A DNA stretch of 64,000 bases from Paenibacillus agri (GTDB lineage: Bacteria > Bacillota > Bacilli > Paenibacillales > Paenibacillaceae). The notes under the pieces were generated by a model. That model searched no databases. It was not told the origin of the DNA and saw only the letters and a list, made by a program, of their open reading frames with translations. The first letter of the stretch is position 1; each line of letters opens with the position of its first letter. Below, one piece after another: positions 35,329 to 43,189 of this stretch. The position numbers and the translations under genes are program-made. The stretch is taken from positions 1 through 64,000 of the forward strand of contig NZ_JABWCS010000202.1 in the NCBI RefSeq assembly GCF_013359945.1, in the 5' to 3' direction.

Positions 35329-37272
35329 TCATTCTCCGATGATTGGCAACTTGAGCCTCGATGGATAATTGTTATCGTGAAAAAGTGTCTGCGTCGCTGT
35401 AACGAAGTCCTCCTCTGTCACCTCTCCGGGATTCAGCAACCGGTTCGGATTCCGGTCGAAAGTAGGAAACAGCGAACTTGTCACATCCAGCCGAATAGCA
35501 TGCCCTGGCAAAAATACGATCGCCGTTGGCCCGAGCGAGAGATGAAGCTCCATCACCTCACCCGGAACAATCGGCTCGCGCCGCTCCAGCCCGTTCCGGT
35601 AGCTAACCCGGAGAATCCCTTCTGCAACGTTAAATGCCCGGCCATCCGGGTGAACATCAACCAGCTTGGCGACAAAATCGGTATCCTCGGCACTGGAGGA
35701 AACGAAGAGCACGGCGACAACCTCTCCAATGACGGTCAATCCCTTGGTTAGCGGCTCCGAGGTATACACGAGCACATCGTTCCTCAGTTCCACCGGGATT
35801 TGATTCTTCGGCCCCATCGGCGTAAGATCCGGTACGGCACCCGACCTCCCGCCAAGCGCAGGCACCGGAATGGAAGGATGGTAGACATACACATCCGGGT
35901 ACTCATCCGCTGGATGTAGGGTATCCAGTCGCCCATCTCCATTGATGGAGTTAGCTTTGTGCGTGTTATGTAAGTAGTAATCCGTAATCCGCGTCCCAGG
36001 CAACGGCCATTCTTCCGCCTGCCTCCAGCTGTTGCTTCCCATTAGGAAGAACTGGATGGGGGCTTGGGAGGCCTCGGGTGCTACGTGCGACTTAGGAGCT
36101 CCGGATGCTTCATGTCCATTGGATGTTACATTCGACCTAGGTGCTTCGTGTGACTCATGTGCGTCGGGTGCTACGTGCGACTTATGCTCTTCGAAAGATT
36201 CATGCGCGTTGGTTGCTACATGCAACTTAATCGCTTTAGATCTCCCATGCTCCGCGTATGCTTCAGATGCCGCGAGTACTTCGGCTGTTTCACGCTCCTG
36301 CGGCACCTTCCCCTTGAGCCATCTGTCGAACCACTGCAGTTGCAACGCATCAATCCGGTTAGCCGCTTCCGGGCCAAAGTCCAAATCACCTACATATCTG
36401 GACCATGGCATATGAAACCACGGCTCAATGTATAACTGCTGGTTCTCTCTTGCCACCTGAGTGGCTCCATGCTGCCGGACACCATTATAGTTCTCAATCG
36501 TTCCGTCGATGAACAGGTCGTACCAGCCGCCGATATGCAGAGCAGGCACCGCAATCTTCTGATACTGCTCCTTTAGTGACGAGGGAAGCCAGTATTCCTC
36601 TCTTTCCGGATGCTCCAGCCATTCTTTATAAAAGGGAACCAGTTCCTCCAGCGGCCCCGGCAGGTTCTTCAGCGGAAGCTTACTATATAACGAATGGATT
36701 CCCGCATACAGTCCGGGGATATCCGCCGCCCAATCACTCCGCCCCCGGTGCAGCGCTGTATCCTGGGCCACGAACAGCACCCAAGACAGCAGGCTCGCCA
36801 GTGCAAAAGCGCCATTGCGATACGTCTTCCCTTGATAGGCATCCGAGCCGATCATTCCCGGAGCAATACATGTCAGTGCAGGTGGCCGGGCCAATGCGGC
36901 TTGCCATTGCACAGCCCCGCAGTAGGAGAACCCGTACATGCCAACTTTGGGCAGAGCGCCAGGAAGCGCGGATGCCCATTGAACCGTGTCGTATCCATCC
37001 TCCTCTTCATGGCTATTAGGATGAAACTCACCTTCCGAAGCCCACCTCCCTCTAACATCCTGCACCACAACAATATATCCCTGCCGTGCATACCAGGACG
37101 GATGGGCATAATTCATACTCTGAGCATCTTCCTTGTTATATGCCGTTCTGAGCAACAGCACCGGATAAAGGCCTTCGGATTCCGGGCGGTACACATCCGC
37201 ATACAAGAGGGTTCCATCCCTCATCGGTACTGGCACATTTCGTTCTACGACTGCCGCGCCTATCCTTGCCAC
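35329..37272 (-). CDS. CocE/NonD-family alpha/beta hydrolase with tandem-repeat insert
   Basis: A 647-residue X-Pro dipeptidyl-peptidase/cocaine-esterase family hydrolase. The N-terminal part has the nucleophile motif GFSYCG (Ser about 116), GGWYDLFIDG (about 248-257) with acid residues, and the His in EPWFHMPW (about 287). The C-terminal jelly-roll domain includes VYTSEPLTKGLTVIGEV and FLPGHAIRLDVTSSLFP. Between the two lies an odd insert of about three and a half 15-residue repeats (residues 351-403), rich in His, Ala, Glu and Ser. It is the first gene of the operon leading to the ABC importer and sits behind an attenuator-like leader. Confidence 0.9.
   Translation of the reverse strand: MARIGAAVVERNVPVPMRDGTLLYADVYRPESEGLYPVLLLRTAYNKEDAQSMNYAHPSWYARQGYIVVVQDVRGRWASEGEFHPNSHEEEDGYDTVQWASALPGALPKVGMYGFSYCGAVQWQAALARPPALTCIAPGMIGSDAYQGKTYRNGAFALASLLSWVLFVAQDTALHRGRSDWAADIPGLYAGIHSLYSKLPLKNLPGPLEELVPFYKEWLEHPEREEYWLPSSLKEQYQKIAVPALHIGGWYDLFIDGTIENYNGVRQHGATQVARENQQLYIEPWFHMPWSRYVGDLDFGPEAANRIDALQLQWFDRWLKGKVPQERETAEVLAASEAYAEHGRSKAIKLHVATNAHESFEEHKSHVAPDAHESHEAPRSNVTSNGHEASGAPKSHVAPEASQAPIQFFLMGSNSWRQAEEWPLPGTRITDYYLHNTHKANSINGDGRLDTLHPADEYPDVYVYHPSIPVPALGGRSGAVPDLTPMGPKNQIPVELRNDVLVYTSEPLTKGLTVIGEVVAVLFVSSSAEDTDFVAKLVDVHPDGRAFNVAEGILRVSYRNGLERREPIVPGEVMELHLSLGPTAIVFLPGHAIRLDVTSSLFPTFDRNPNRLLNPGEVTEEDFVTATQTLFHDNNYPSRLKLPIIGE
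36064..36222. repeat. 45-bp tandem repeats inside the CocE-like gene
   Basis: The protein reads HVATNAHESFEEHKS, HVAPDAHESHEAPRS, NVTSNGHEASGAPKS, HVAPEASQ in succession, so a 45-bp unit is repeated about 3.5 times and has diverged. The symmetry also produces spurious long frames on the plus strand. Confidence 0.85.
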
Positions 37273-37290
37273 TTCCTCACCTCATCTCAT

Positions 37291-37333
37291 AAAAAAAGAT
37301 GCAGCTCTAAATGGTTGATTTAGAAGCGGCATC
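37291..37333 (-). terminator. Leader terminator (attenuator) before the CocE/ABC operon
   Basis: On the minus strand the arm 37333-37318 (starting GATGCCGCTTC) pairs with the arm 37312-37298 (ending GCTGCATC), loop of five bases, followed by seven T. It lies between the promoter and the start codon at 37272, so it can stop transcription before the first gene. It begins directly at the end of the shared leader motif. Confidence 0.8.
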
Positions 37334-37349
37334 TCCAGTTGACTGGTCG
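37332..37349 (-). promoter_or_regulatory. Shared palindromic leader motif, copy 1 (CocE/ABC operon)
   Basis: CGACCAGTCAACTGGAGA on the minus strand, identical over 18 bases to copy 2 in the divergent leader. The core CCAGT-CA-ACTGG is a palindrome that can be an operator or a small RNA hairpin. It lies about 35 bases downstream of the predicted transcription start. Confidence 0.75.
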
Positions 37350-37390
37350 CGCATTTATTTCCGAGTAATTCAATCGGTTATATTGAGGTC

Positions 37391-37419
37391 ATAGTATCGC
37401 AAATTTTAACGATCGTCAA
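37391..37419 (-). promoter_or_regulatory. Promoter of the CocE/HAD/ABC operon
   Basis: Minus-strand -35 TTGACG (37419-37414) and -10 TACTAT (37396-37391) with a 17-base spacer. Confidence 0.75.
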
Positions 37420-37457
37420 CAACCTATTTTTTTGCTAATAATTTGAAAATTTAATAG

Positions 37458-37486
37458 TTGACAAACCTAGTTCATCTATTTAAAAT
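37458..37486 (+). promoter_or_regulatory. Promoter of the FMN monooxygenase gene
   Basis: -35 TTGACA (37458-37463) and -10 TAAAAT (37481-37486) with a 17-base spacer, divergent from the CocE-operon promoter about 40 bases away. Confidence 0.8.
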
Positions 37487-37540
37487 CTTCTGCATAATAC
37501 CTATTAATCAAATCTACATACTTATTCATTACATGAGTTT

Positions 37541-37558
37541 CGACCAGTCAACTGGAGA
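37541..37558 (+). promoter_or_regulatory. Shared palindromic leader motif, copy 2 (monooxygenase)
   Basis: CGACCAGTCAACTGGAGA on the plus strand about 48 bases after the predicted start of transcription. It is followed by CCTC (37560-37563), which can pair with GAGG (37570-37573) inside the AGGAGG ribosome binding site at 37568-37573. Confidence 0.75.
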
Positions 37559-37583
37559 CCCTCATTTAGGAGGAATGCCCCAA

Positions 37584-38930
37584 ATGACACGCAAAAGAGA
37601 AATTAAATTATCCGCCTATCTCGTCGGAACAGGTATGCACGCTTCATCGTGGAGACTGGAGTCTGCACATCCCGGTGCCAGCATAGATATTGATTATTAC
37701 CGTGAGCTTGTACGAACCGCTGAACGCGGGAAGTTCGATGTGGCTTTTCTCGCAGACAGTCTGGCGATTAATGAACAATCCCACCCCAATATCCTCAACC
37801 GCTTCGAGCCTATTACGCTAATTGCGGCGCTGGCAGGCTCCTCTTCAAAGATTGGTTTAGTAGCTACCGCTTCCACTTCTTACATTGAACCCTTCAATTT
37901 GGCTCGTTTATTCCTGTCCGTGGATCAGATCAGTAAAGGGAGAGCAGGCTGGAATATCGTCACCACCCGGGACTTGTCCGGGAATACAGCCCGGAATTTC
38001 GGAGCAGAGTCTCACTTCGAGATCAACCATCGCTACAAAAGAGCCGAAGAGTTCGTAGATGTCGTGCGCGGCCTGTGGGATTCTTGGGAGGACGATGCTT
38101 TTCTGTATGATAAAAAGTCCGGACAGTTCTTCGATCCAGATAAGCTGCACCGGCTCCATCATAAAGAGGAGTTTTTTGCCGTGGAAGGACCACTGAATAT
38201 TGCGCGTTCACCACAAGGTCATCCCGTGCTCGTTCAAGCAGGTAATTCGGAGGCTGGGCGGAAGTTCTCAGCACGCGTCGGAGAAGTTGTTTTCGCCATT
38301 AAATACAATTTTGAGGATGCCAAAGCGTATTATCAGGAGTTCAAGCAGGAGGTAGCCTCATATGACCGGAATCCGGACGACGTCTTTATTCTGCAAGGAA
38401 TCTCTCCAGTCATAGCTGCCACAGAAGAAGAAGCCTATGCCAAGCTGAAACGCTTGGAGGATTTGCTGCCGGATAGCGATATTCTCGGCTTCCTGGCCGA
38501 TTATTTTAAAGAGATTGATTTCAGCGGATTTACGACACAGACCACCGCCGCGCAGGCAGGACTGATCCACTTGGAGGCCCGGAATCCTGACTATGTCAAG
38601 CACCAGCCAGTCATTGCCCGGGAGAATCCTACACTAAGAGAAGTCTATTCCCTTATTATCGGCTCCTTCAGCCAGGACCATCTGGTAGGCACACCGGAGA
38701 AGATTGCGGATACTCTGGAAAAATGGTTTCTGGAAGGCGCAGCCGACGGTTTTATGCTAATGGCCCCCTCACTGCCAGACGGACTTGAAGAATTCGTGGA
38801 TCAGGTCGTACCGATTCTGCAGCAGCGCGGGTTGTTTCGGACGGACTATGAAGGTAGCACTTTGAGGGAGAATCTGGGGCTGGAAGTCCCGTCGAATCGT
38901 TATGCAGCTAAGGAACCTGCTTCTCTGTAG
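37584..38930 (+). CDS. FMN-dependent monooxygenase, NtaA/SnaA/DszA family
   Basis: A 448-residue luciferase-like (LLM-class) flavin monooxygenase. Family blocks: LSAYLVGTGMHASSWR, RGKFDVAFLADSL, EPFNLARLFLSVDQISKGRAGWNIVT, and HPVLVQAGNSEAGRKFSAR. The NtaA/SnaA/DszA group oxidises chelators and organosulfur compounds with reduced FMN from a separate reductase. The longest frame starts at the -35 box, so the 42 extra codons cannot be real; ATG 37584 follows AGGAGG by ten bases. It is divergent from the CocE/ABC operon and shares its leader motif, which suggests oxidation of a compound brought in by that importer. Confidence 0.93.
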   Translation: MTRKREIKLSAYLVGTGMHASSWRLESAHPGASIDIDYYRELVRTAERGKFDVAFLADSLAINEQSHPNILNRFEPITLIAALAGSSSKIGLVATASTSYIEPFNLARLFLSVDQISKGRAGWNIVTTRDLSGNTARNFGAESHFEINHRYKRAEEFVDVVRGLWDSWEDDAFLYDKKSGQFFDPDKLHRLHHKEEFFAVEGPLNIARSPQGHPVLVQAGNSEAGRKFSARVGEVVFAIKYNFEDAKAYYQEFKQEVASYDRNPDDVFILQGISPVIAATEEEAYAKLKRLEDLLPDSDILGFLADYFKEIDFSGFTTQTTAAQAGLIHLEARNPDYVKHQPVIARENPTLREVYSLIIGSFSQDHLVGTPEKIADTLEKWFLEGAADGFMLMAPSLPDGLEEFVDQVVPILQQRGLFRTDYEGSTLRENLGLEVPSNRYAAKEPASL

Positions 38931-38968
38931 TGGGGAACATATAAAATAGTTGGCAGCAGAAAAAAACT

Positions 38969-39010
38969 AAAGCAGCGACTCTCTAAAATACTAGAGAATG
39001 GCTGCTTTTT
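38969..39010 (+). terminator. Terminator of the FMN monooxygenase gene
   Basis: AGCAGCGACTCTCTA (38971-38985) pairs with TAGAGAATGGCTGCT (38992-39006), followed by TTTTT. Confidence 0.85.
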
Positions 39011-39044
39011 GCATGCTTGAATATCTAAGTGCAAGAGAGTGATA

Positions 39045-39506
39045 TCACTTTTCAAATAAATCGCGGATAACTGTTAGATCAAAGTCGTTCGTTATTTTGT
39101 AGGATTGGAGTTGATTTTTAGGAATCTTTGCATTGTATTCAAAGGTTTTTAAATAAACTTTATCAAAAAGTGTTATTCCGTACTTCAAGTTCTCACTCTT
39201 AGTCTCTATGGTCATCCAATAGGAATCATTATATTTAATGTTAGATAGCTTCGACTTACTCAAGTTTATGTGAACGAACGTGCCTAGTATTTTTTCGATC
39301 TCGCTCGGATCTGTGACGTTTACTTCGTTTTCATCTACAGAATCTCCTGATTTAATAATTTTAATGGAACTTACATCTGCTACATCCAATCGGTCTAATA
39401 CAGCTTTTTTAAATGTTGTATTACTCGGATACATATAGAAGATGCCTAAACCAACGATGATTAGTATCACTATTCCAAGCAAAATGTATTTGTTGCGCTT
39501 TTTCAT
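39045..39506 (-). CDS. Hypothetical membrane-anchored protein
   Basis: A 153-residue orphan with an N-terminal membrane anchor (YILLGIVILIIVGLGIFYMY) and a Lys/Asp/Ser-rich outside domain. There is no lipobox Cys. The DNA is clearly more A/T-rich than the neighbouring operons, which may point to recent acquisition. No family was recognised. It is a single gene converging on the monooxygenase gene. Confidence 0.72.
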   Translation of the reverse strand: MKKRNKYILLGIVILIIVGLGIFYMYPSNTTFKKAVLDRLDVADVSSIKIIKSGDSVDENEVNVTDPSEIEKILGTFVHINLSKSKLSNIKYNDSYWMTIETKSENLKYGITLFDKVYLKTFEYNAKIPKNQLQSYKITNDFDLTVIRDLFEK

Positions 39507-39676
39507 AAGAACGTCTCCTTAATCAGAGGATTCCTAATTCGTGAATGACGGCGGCGGCTACACACTACCTGAATTATAGCAAAATAAGGAATATTCTCAA
39601 CCTCTATAAGCACCCACAACTGCTGGCTGCAATCGGTAGTAGCCATGTACGCAATTGGCTTTTATGTTCATAAAAT

Positions 39677-39718
39677 AAAACGGCCTTATCGCAAGTAAAT
39701 GCGAAACAAGGCCGTTTT
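39677..39718 (-). terminator. Terminator of the sulfhydrylase gene
   Basis: AAAACGGCCTT/AAGGCCGTTTT (39677-39687, 39708-39718) with inner TCGCA/TGCGA pairing; the minus strand continues TTTTATTTTAT. Confidence 0.85.
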
Positions 39719-39747
39719 GTGCATTAATCCATCCTGGCTAAACGTTG

Positions 39748-41106
39748 CTAACCAGTTACTTGCTCCGTCTCCGGGGTTTCTCTTCCCTCAGTTGCATCCG
39801 TAGCAGCCAGTTGTGCCTTCCGAATCGCCTGCTCCAGATCCTCCTTCAGATCCTCCGGATCTTCGATGCCGATCGACAGCCGAATCAGGTCGGGAGTAAT
39901 GCCTCCGGCGAGCTGCTGCTCCGGTGAGAGCTGGGCATGTGTCGTACTGGCCGGATGGATTACCAGCGATTTGGCGTCCGCCACATTGGCCAGGTGCGAA
40001 AATAGCTCCAGGCTATTGATAAAGACATTCGCAGCCTCATAGCCCCCTTTTAAACCAAACGTAAAGATCGACCCCGGCCCCTTCGGAAAATAGCGTTCAG
40101 CCAACGAATAATATGGGCTGCTGGGCAAGCCCGGATAATTGACCCAGGCCACATCCGGGTGGTTCTCCAAATACTCAACAATAACCCGTGTGTTCGCAAG
40201 ATGCTTTTCCAACCTCAAAGATAAAGTCTCCAAGCCTTGCAGCAGTAAAAAAGAATTAAACGGGCTGATCGCCGCCCCCATATCTCGTAATATCTGCACT
40301 CTGACTTTGGTAATATACGCTAGTTCCCCGAACTTCTCGACATAACGAAGATTATTGTAGCTACGGTCTGGCTCCGTAAAACCCGGAAATCTGCCGCTGG
40401 TCCAATCAAATGTGCCCCCATCCACAATCAGGCCGCCGATAGAGGTGCCATGTCCGCCAATATATTTCGTCGCCGAATGCACTACAATATCCGCACCGTG
40501 CTCAAACGGACGCACAAGGTAAGGACTGCCGAACGTATTATCTACGATTAATGGAATGTGATGCTCATGAGCAATATCCGCTATAGCTTGAATATCTGCA
40601 ACATTCAAACCTGGATTGCCAATGGATTCAATGAACAGCGCTTTAGTACGATCTGTGATAGCACGGCGAAAATTGTCCGGATCATCCGGTGAGACAAATA
40701 CGGTGTTGATTCCCAGCTTTGGCAGACTGACCTCCAGCAGATTGAACGTACCTCCGTACAAGGTGTTAGCCGCAACAATCTCATCTCCGGCTCCGGCCAG
40801 ATTGAAAATCGCATACGTTACCGCTGTCGAGCCCGAAGCTACAGCCAGCGCCCCCACACCACCTTCCAGTGCGGCGATCCGCTGCTCCAGCACAGCATTG
40901 GTCGGATTGCTGATCCGTGTGTAGATGTTGCCCTCTTCTTCAAAATTAATCACCGCACTGGCATGATCCGTGCTTTTGAATACAAATGAGCTGCTCTGAT
41001 AAATCGGCACCGCCCGTGCCCCAGTAGCCTGATCCGGTTCTTGCCCAGCATGTACCTGCAACGTATCGAATCTCCACTTCTTGCTTCCGTTCAGCCTTTC
41101 GCTCAT
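39748..41106 (-). CDS. metY: O-acetylhomoserine/O-acetylserine sulfhydrylase
   Basis: A 452-residue PLP enzyme of the Cys/Met metabolism family. [15 protein letters not shown] and [22 protein letters not shown] are typical of MetY-type O-acetylhomoserine sulfhydrylases. The PLP Lys lies in [13 protein letters not shown] and the cofactor ring is held by [11 protein letters not shown]. It makes homocysteine (or cysteine) from sulfide and the acetylated precursor. ATG 41106 is chosen because AAAGGAGAG lies just upstream; the 32 extra codons upstream only read through the leader. It shares the leader motif with the importer and monooxygenase units. Confidence 0.94.
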   Translation of the reverse strand: MSERLNGSKKWRFDTLQVHAGQEPDQATGARAVPIYQSSSFVFKSTDHASAVINFEEEGNIYTRISNPTNAVLEQRIAALEGGVGALAVASGSTAVTYAIFNLAGAGDEIVAANTLYGGTFNLLEVSLPKLGINTVFVSPDDPDNFRRAITDRTKALFIESIGNPGLNVADIQAIADIAHEHHIPLIVDNTFGSPYLVRPFEHGADIVVHSATKYIGGHGTSIGGLIVDGGTFDWTSGRFPGFTEPDRSYNNLRYVEKFGELAYITKVRVQILRDMGAAISPFNSFLLLQGLETLSLRLEKHLANTRVIVEYLENHPDVAWVNYPGLPSSPYYSLAERYFPKGPGSIFTFGLKGGYEAANVFINSLELFSHLANVADAKSLVIHPASTTHAQLSPEQQLAGGITPDLIRLSIGIEDPEDLKEDLEQAIRKAQLAATDATEGRETPETEQVTG

Positions 41107-41141
41107 CCGCTCTCTCTCCTTTGGCGATAAACGCAAATAAG

Positions 41142-41181
41142 AGACTGGGCGGGTCACCTGTCGTGAACTCCGCTTCAGTCT
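41142..41181 (-). terminator. Leader hairpin before the sulfhydrylase gene
   Basis: On the minus strand AGACTG (41181-41176) pairs with CAGTCT (41147-41142) and inside it GCGG pairs with CCGC and GTTCAC with GTGAC. It is followed by CTTATTTGCGTTTATC, T-rich but not a pure run, so termination is possible but less sure than in the CocE leader. It directly follows the shared motif. Confidence 0.55.
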
Positions 41182-41198
41182 CCAGTCGAACTGGTCAA
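41178..41198 (-). promoter_or_regulatory. Shared palindromic leader motif, copy 3 (metY)
   Basis: The minus strand reads TTGACCAGTTCGACTGGAGAC through 41178, with the same CCAGT…ACTGGAGA arms as copies 1 and 2 but a three-base centre. It lies about 38 bases after the predicted transcription start. Confidence 0.65.
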
Positions 41199-41242
41199 CC
41201 ACACCAATATATTATTATGTCGATGAGATAAGTATGATTTAA

Positions 41243-41271
41243 ATTTTACATATAATAGTGTGTTCTGTCAA
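41243..41271 (-). promoter_or_regulatory. Promoter of metY
   Basis: Minus-strand -35 TTGACA (41271-41266) and -10 TAAAAT (41248-41243), 17-base spacer. Confidence 0.75.
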
Positions 41272-41283
41272 TTGAGAGAGGTA

Positions 41284-42324
41284 TTAATGAAGTGTTTTTA
41301 ATGCTTCTGCTGTAAAAGGAACCAGCTCATCCGTACGGCCATCACGGATTTTGGCTGCCCACTCAGGATCAGCTAGCAGGGCACGGCCTATGGCCACCAA
41401 GTCAAACTCTTCACGTTCGATTTTTTGGATTAGCTCATCAACCCCAACTTGATTTGCCCCTTTTCCTTCAGTGAAAAGACTCGTGAAATCACCATCAAGA
41501 CCAACGGATCCAACCGTAATGGTCGGTTTGCCTGTCAGCTTCTTGGTCCAGCCGGCAAAGTTCAGCTCAGAACCCTCGAACTCAGGCTCCCAGAAACGGC
41601 GAGTGGAACAGTGGAAAATATCCACACCAGCATCAACCAGTTGCGCCAGGAACTGTTCCAGCAGTTCCGGTGTTTCAGCCAATTTAGCTGTGTATTCAGT
41701 AGATTTCCATTGCGACAAACGCAAGACGATCGGGAACTCTGGTCCTACGGCCTGACGGCAGGCCTCGATAATCTCCACAGCAAAGCGAGTGCGTGCAAGC
41801 ATGCTACCACCATAACGGTCAGTACGCTGATTGGTTTTTTCCCAGAAGAATTGATCGATCAAATATCCATGCGCACCATGCAGCTCAATCCCATCAAATC
41901 CAAGCCGCTTAGCTTCGGCTGCTGCCTGTGCGAAAGCTTGAACGATATCAGCCATTTCCGCTTCCGAATAATCATTCACTTGGCCTTTTGCTCCCATATG
42001 CCAGATCTGTGGGATGATCTTGCCGCCTGCTGCATGCACTTCAGACACCACATTGGCCCAGCCGTTTAGTGCAGCTTCACTATAAAAGAACGGAACGTTA
42101 GCTTGATTGGACGCATCTGGATGATTAATTACTGTTCCTTCGGTGACAATAAGTCCCACACCATTCTCAGCTCTGCGGCGATAGTAAGCAGCTACATTGG
42201 CTCCAGGCACACCATCCGGCGAAAATTGACGGGTCATTGGTGCCATCACGATGCGATTGGATAATTTCAAGTTGCCTAATTCAATAGATTTAAACAGGGG
42301 TTCTACGGATTGAGTATTGTTCAT
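41284..42324 (-). CDS. Old Yellow Enzyme family NADH:flavin oxidoreductase
   Basis: A 346-residue FMN enzyme of the OYE family. Seen: LSNRIVMAPMTRQFSPDGVPG at the N-terminus, FDGIELHGAHGYLIDQFFW (FMN and substrate site), TDRYGGSMLARTRFAVEII, and IGRALLADPEWAAKIRDGR near the C-terminus. Members reduce activated C=C bonds or nitro compounds. ATG 42324 has GGAGG five bases upstream. The TetR regulator is encoded just upstream on the same strand and a matching operator lies between them, so induction by an electrophile is likely. Confidence 0.93.
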   Translation of the reverse strand: MNNTQSVEPLFKSIELGNLKLSNRIVMAPMTRQFSPDGVPGANVAAYYRRRAENGVGLIVTEGTVINHPDASNQANVPFFYSEAALNGWANVVSEVHAAGGKIIPQIWHMGAKGQVNDYSEAEMADIVQAFAQAAAEAKRLGFDGIELHGAHGYLIDQFFWEKTNQRTDRYGGSMLARTRFAVEIIEACRQAVGPEFPIVLRLSQWKSTEYTAKLAETPELLEQFLAQLVDAGVDIFHCSTRRFWEPEFEGSELNFAGWTKKLTGKPTITVGSVGLDGDFTSLFTEGKGANQVGVDELIQKIEREEFDLVAIGRALLADPEWAAKIRDGRTDELVPFTAEALKTLH

Positions 42325-42370
42325 AATTGCCTCCAAATTTAATATATATTTTGAAAAATTTAAGTATTAT

Positions 42371-42389
42371 CACAGACTTACTGTCTGTG
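42371..42389. repeat. Short inverted repeat upstream of the OYE gene
   Basis: CACAGAC (42371-42377) and GTCTGTG (42383-42389) around TTACT, about 47 bases upstream of the OYE start. It is either an operator or a leader hairpin. Confidence 0.5.
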
Positions 42390-42497
42390 CTTAAGATCAG
42401 CTTTACTTCGATTCTAACTTAGCCTAAAGGTGCATCCCGAAACGCACCACCTCCTTTAATACAATAGCGGCGTTCTACTCATAGCAACGACTTTTAC

Positions 42498-42513
42498 TTG
42501 ACTACAGAGTCAA
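42498..42513. promoter_or_regulatory. Candidate TetR operator, copy 1
   Basis: TTGACTACAGAGTCAA, a near-palindrome matching copy 2 at 15 of 16 positions. It lies between the TetR gene end and the OYE start, upstream of the OYE gene. Confidence 0.7.
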
Positions 42514-42532
42514 AAACTTGGCAAAAAAAAGA

Positions 42533-43108
42533 TCAAGGCGAAATTAATGAAAAAGACACTCGCAAAACGGCCTCGATCTGTTCCCGGGATGCACCCGATT
42601 TCTCCATTATTCTCGCGCCGATAATAGCGTTGTGCAGATAAGATGCCAACTCTTTGCTGGAATAACGGGTTGTAATCAATTGCTGTTCCTGGCCGCTGAT
42701 AATAATCTTCTCTAATACATGCTCGGCTTCAGCGAACATTAGCTCTATTTCACCAGTAACCTGATCGTCTTCTGTACCGAACTCCATTGCGGAATTTACC
42801 ATCAGGCATCCGCGACACGAGACTTCCTCGTCTAGAAGAGATTCGCGTAAAGACTCCAACTTATCCAGTGGTGACATTTTCTGCGCTTCTAACTTTTCAA
42901 GTATTGCTATGCTGTGTTCACGATAGCGTACCAACGCCTTCAAGAATAACGTCCGTTTATCGTTAAAGACACAATAAAAACTTTGCTTCTTAACCCCCGT
43001 CGTACGGGTTAAATCTTCATAAGAGGTTGCCTTGAATCCCTTATTCCAGAATACTTCCATAGACTGGTGCAACACACGATCGACATCAAATTCTCTTGGT
43101 CTGCTCAT
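42533..43108 (-). CDS. TetR/AcrR-family transcriptional regulator
   Basis: A 191-residue repressor. The N-terminal helix-turn-helix is typical: DRVLHQSMEVFWNKGFKATS, then YEDLTRTTGVKKQSFYCVF. The C-terminal ligand domain includes GCLMVNSAMEFG, seen in the YezE/AcrR-type group. It is encoded directly upstream of the OYE gene, and the same 16-bp near-palindrome occurs 20 bases upstream of its own start and upstream of the OYE gene, so it probably represses both. Confidence 0.92.
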   Translation of the reverse strand: MSRPREFDVDRVLHQSMEVFWNKGFKATSYEDLTRTTGVKKQSFYCVFNDKRTLFLKALVRYREHSIAILEKLEAQKMSPLDKLESLRESLLDEEVSCRGCLMVNSAMEFGTEDDQVTGEIELMFAEAEHVLEKIIISGQEQQLITTRYSSKELASYLHNAIIGARIMEKSGASREQIEAVLRVSFSLISP

Positions 43109-43127
43109 GGGAGTTACTTTATCACTT

Positions 43128-43143
43128 CTTGACTACATAGTCA
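43128..43143. promoter_or_regulatory. Candidate TetR operator, copy 2 (autoregulatory)
   Basis: TTGACTACATAGTCAA, a 16-bp near-palindrome 20 bases upstream of the TetR start codon, overlapping the expected promoter. Confidence 0.7.
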
Positions 43144-43189
43144 ACAATTTATCATTAAGGACACTCCACATACTAAGATGGTGAAGATG

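Noticed and set aside
36064..36222. CRISPR-like array
   Set aside because: The repeats are contiguous, in frame and without spacers; no cas genes are present.
36032..36435. Plus-strand frames of 92-127 codons rich in Cys, Ala and Ser
   Set aside because: They are antisense to the CocE-like gene and arise from its tandem repeats.
37458..37583. N-terminal extension of the FMN monooxygenase
   Set aside because: It would start inside the -35 box; AGGAGG before ATG 37584 settles the start.
41107..41202. N-terminal extension of the sulfhydrylase
   Set aside because: It reads through the leader motif and hairpin; ATG 41106 has a good ribosome site and a family-typical N-terminus.
41100..41280. 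SAM (S-box) riboswitch or T-box before metY
   Set aside because: The conserved S-box core and the T-box AGGGTGGNACCGCG block are both absent.
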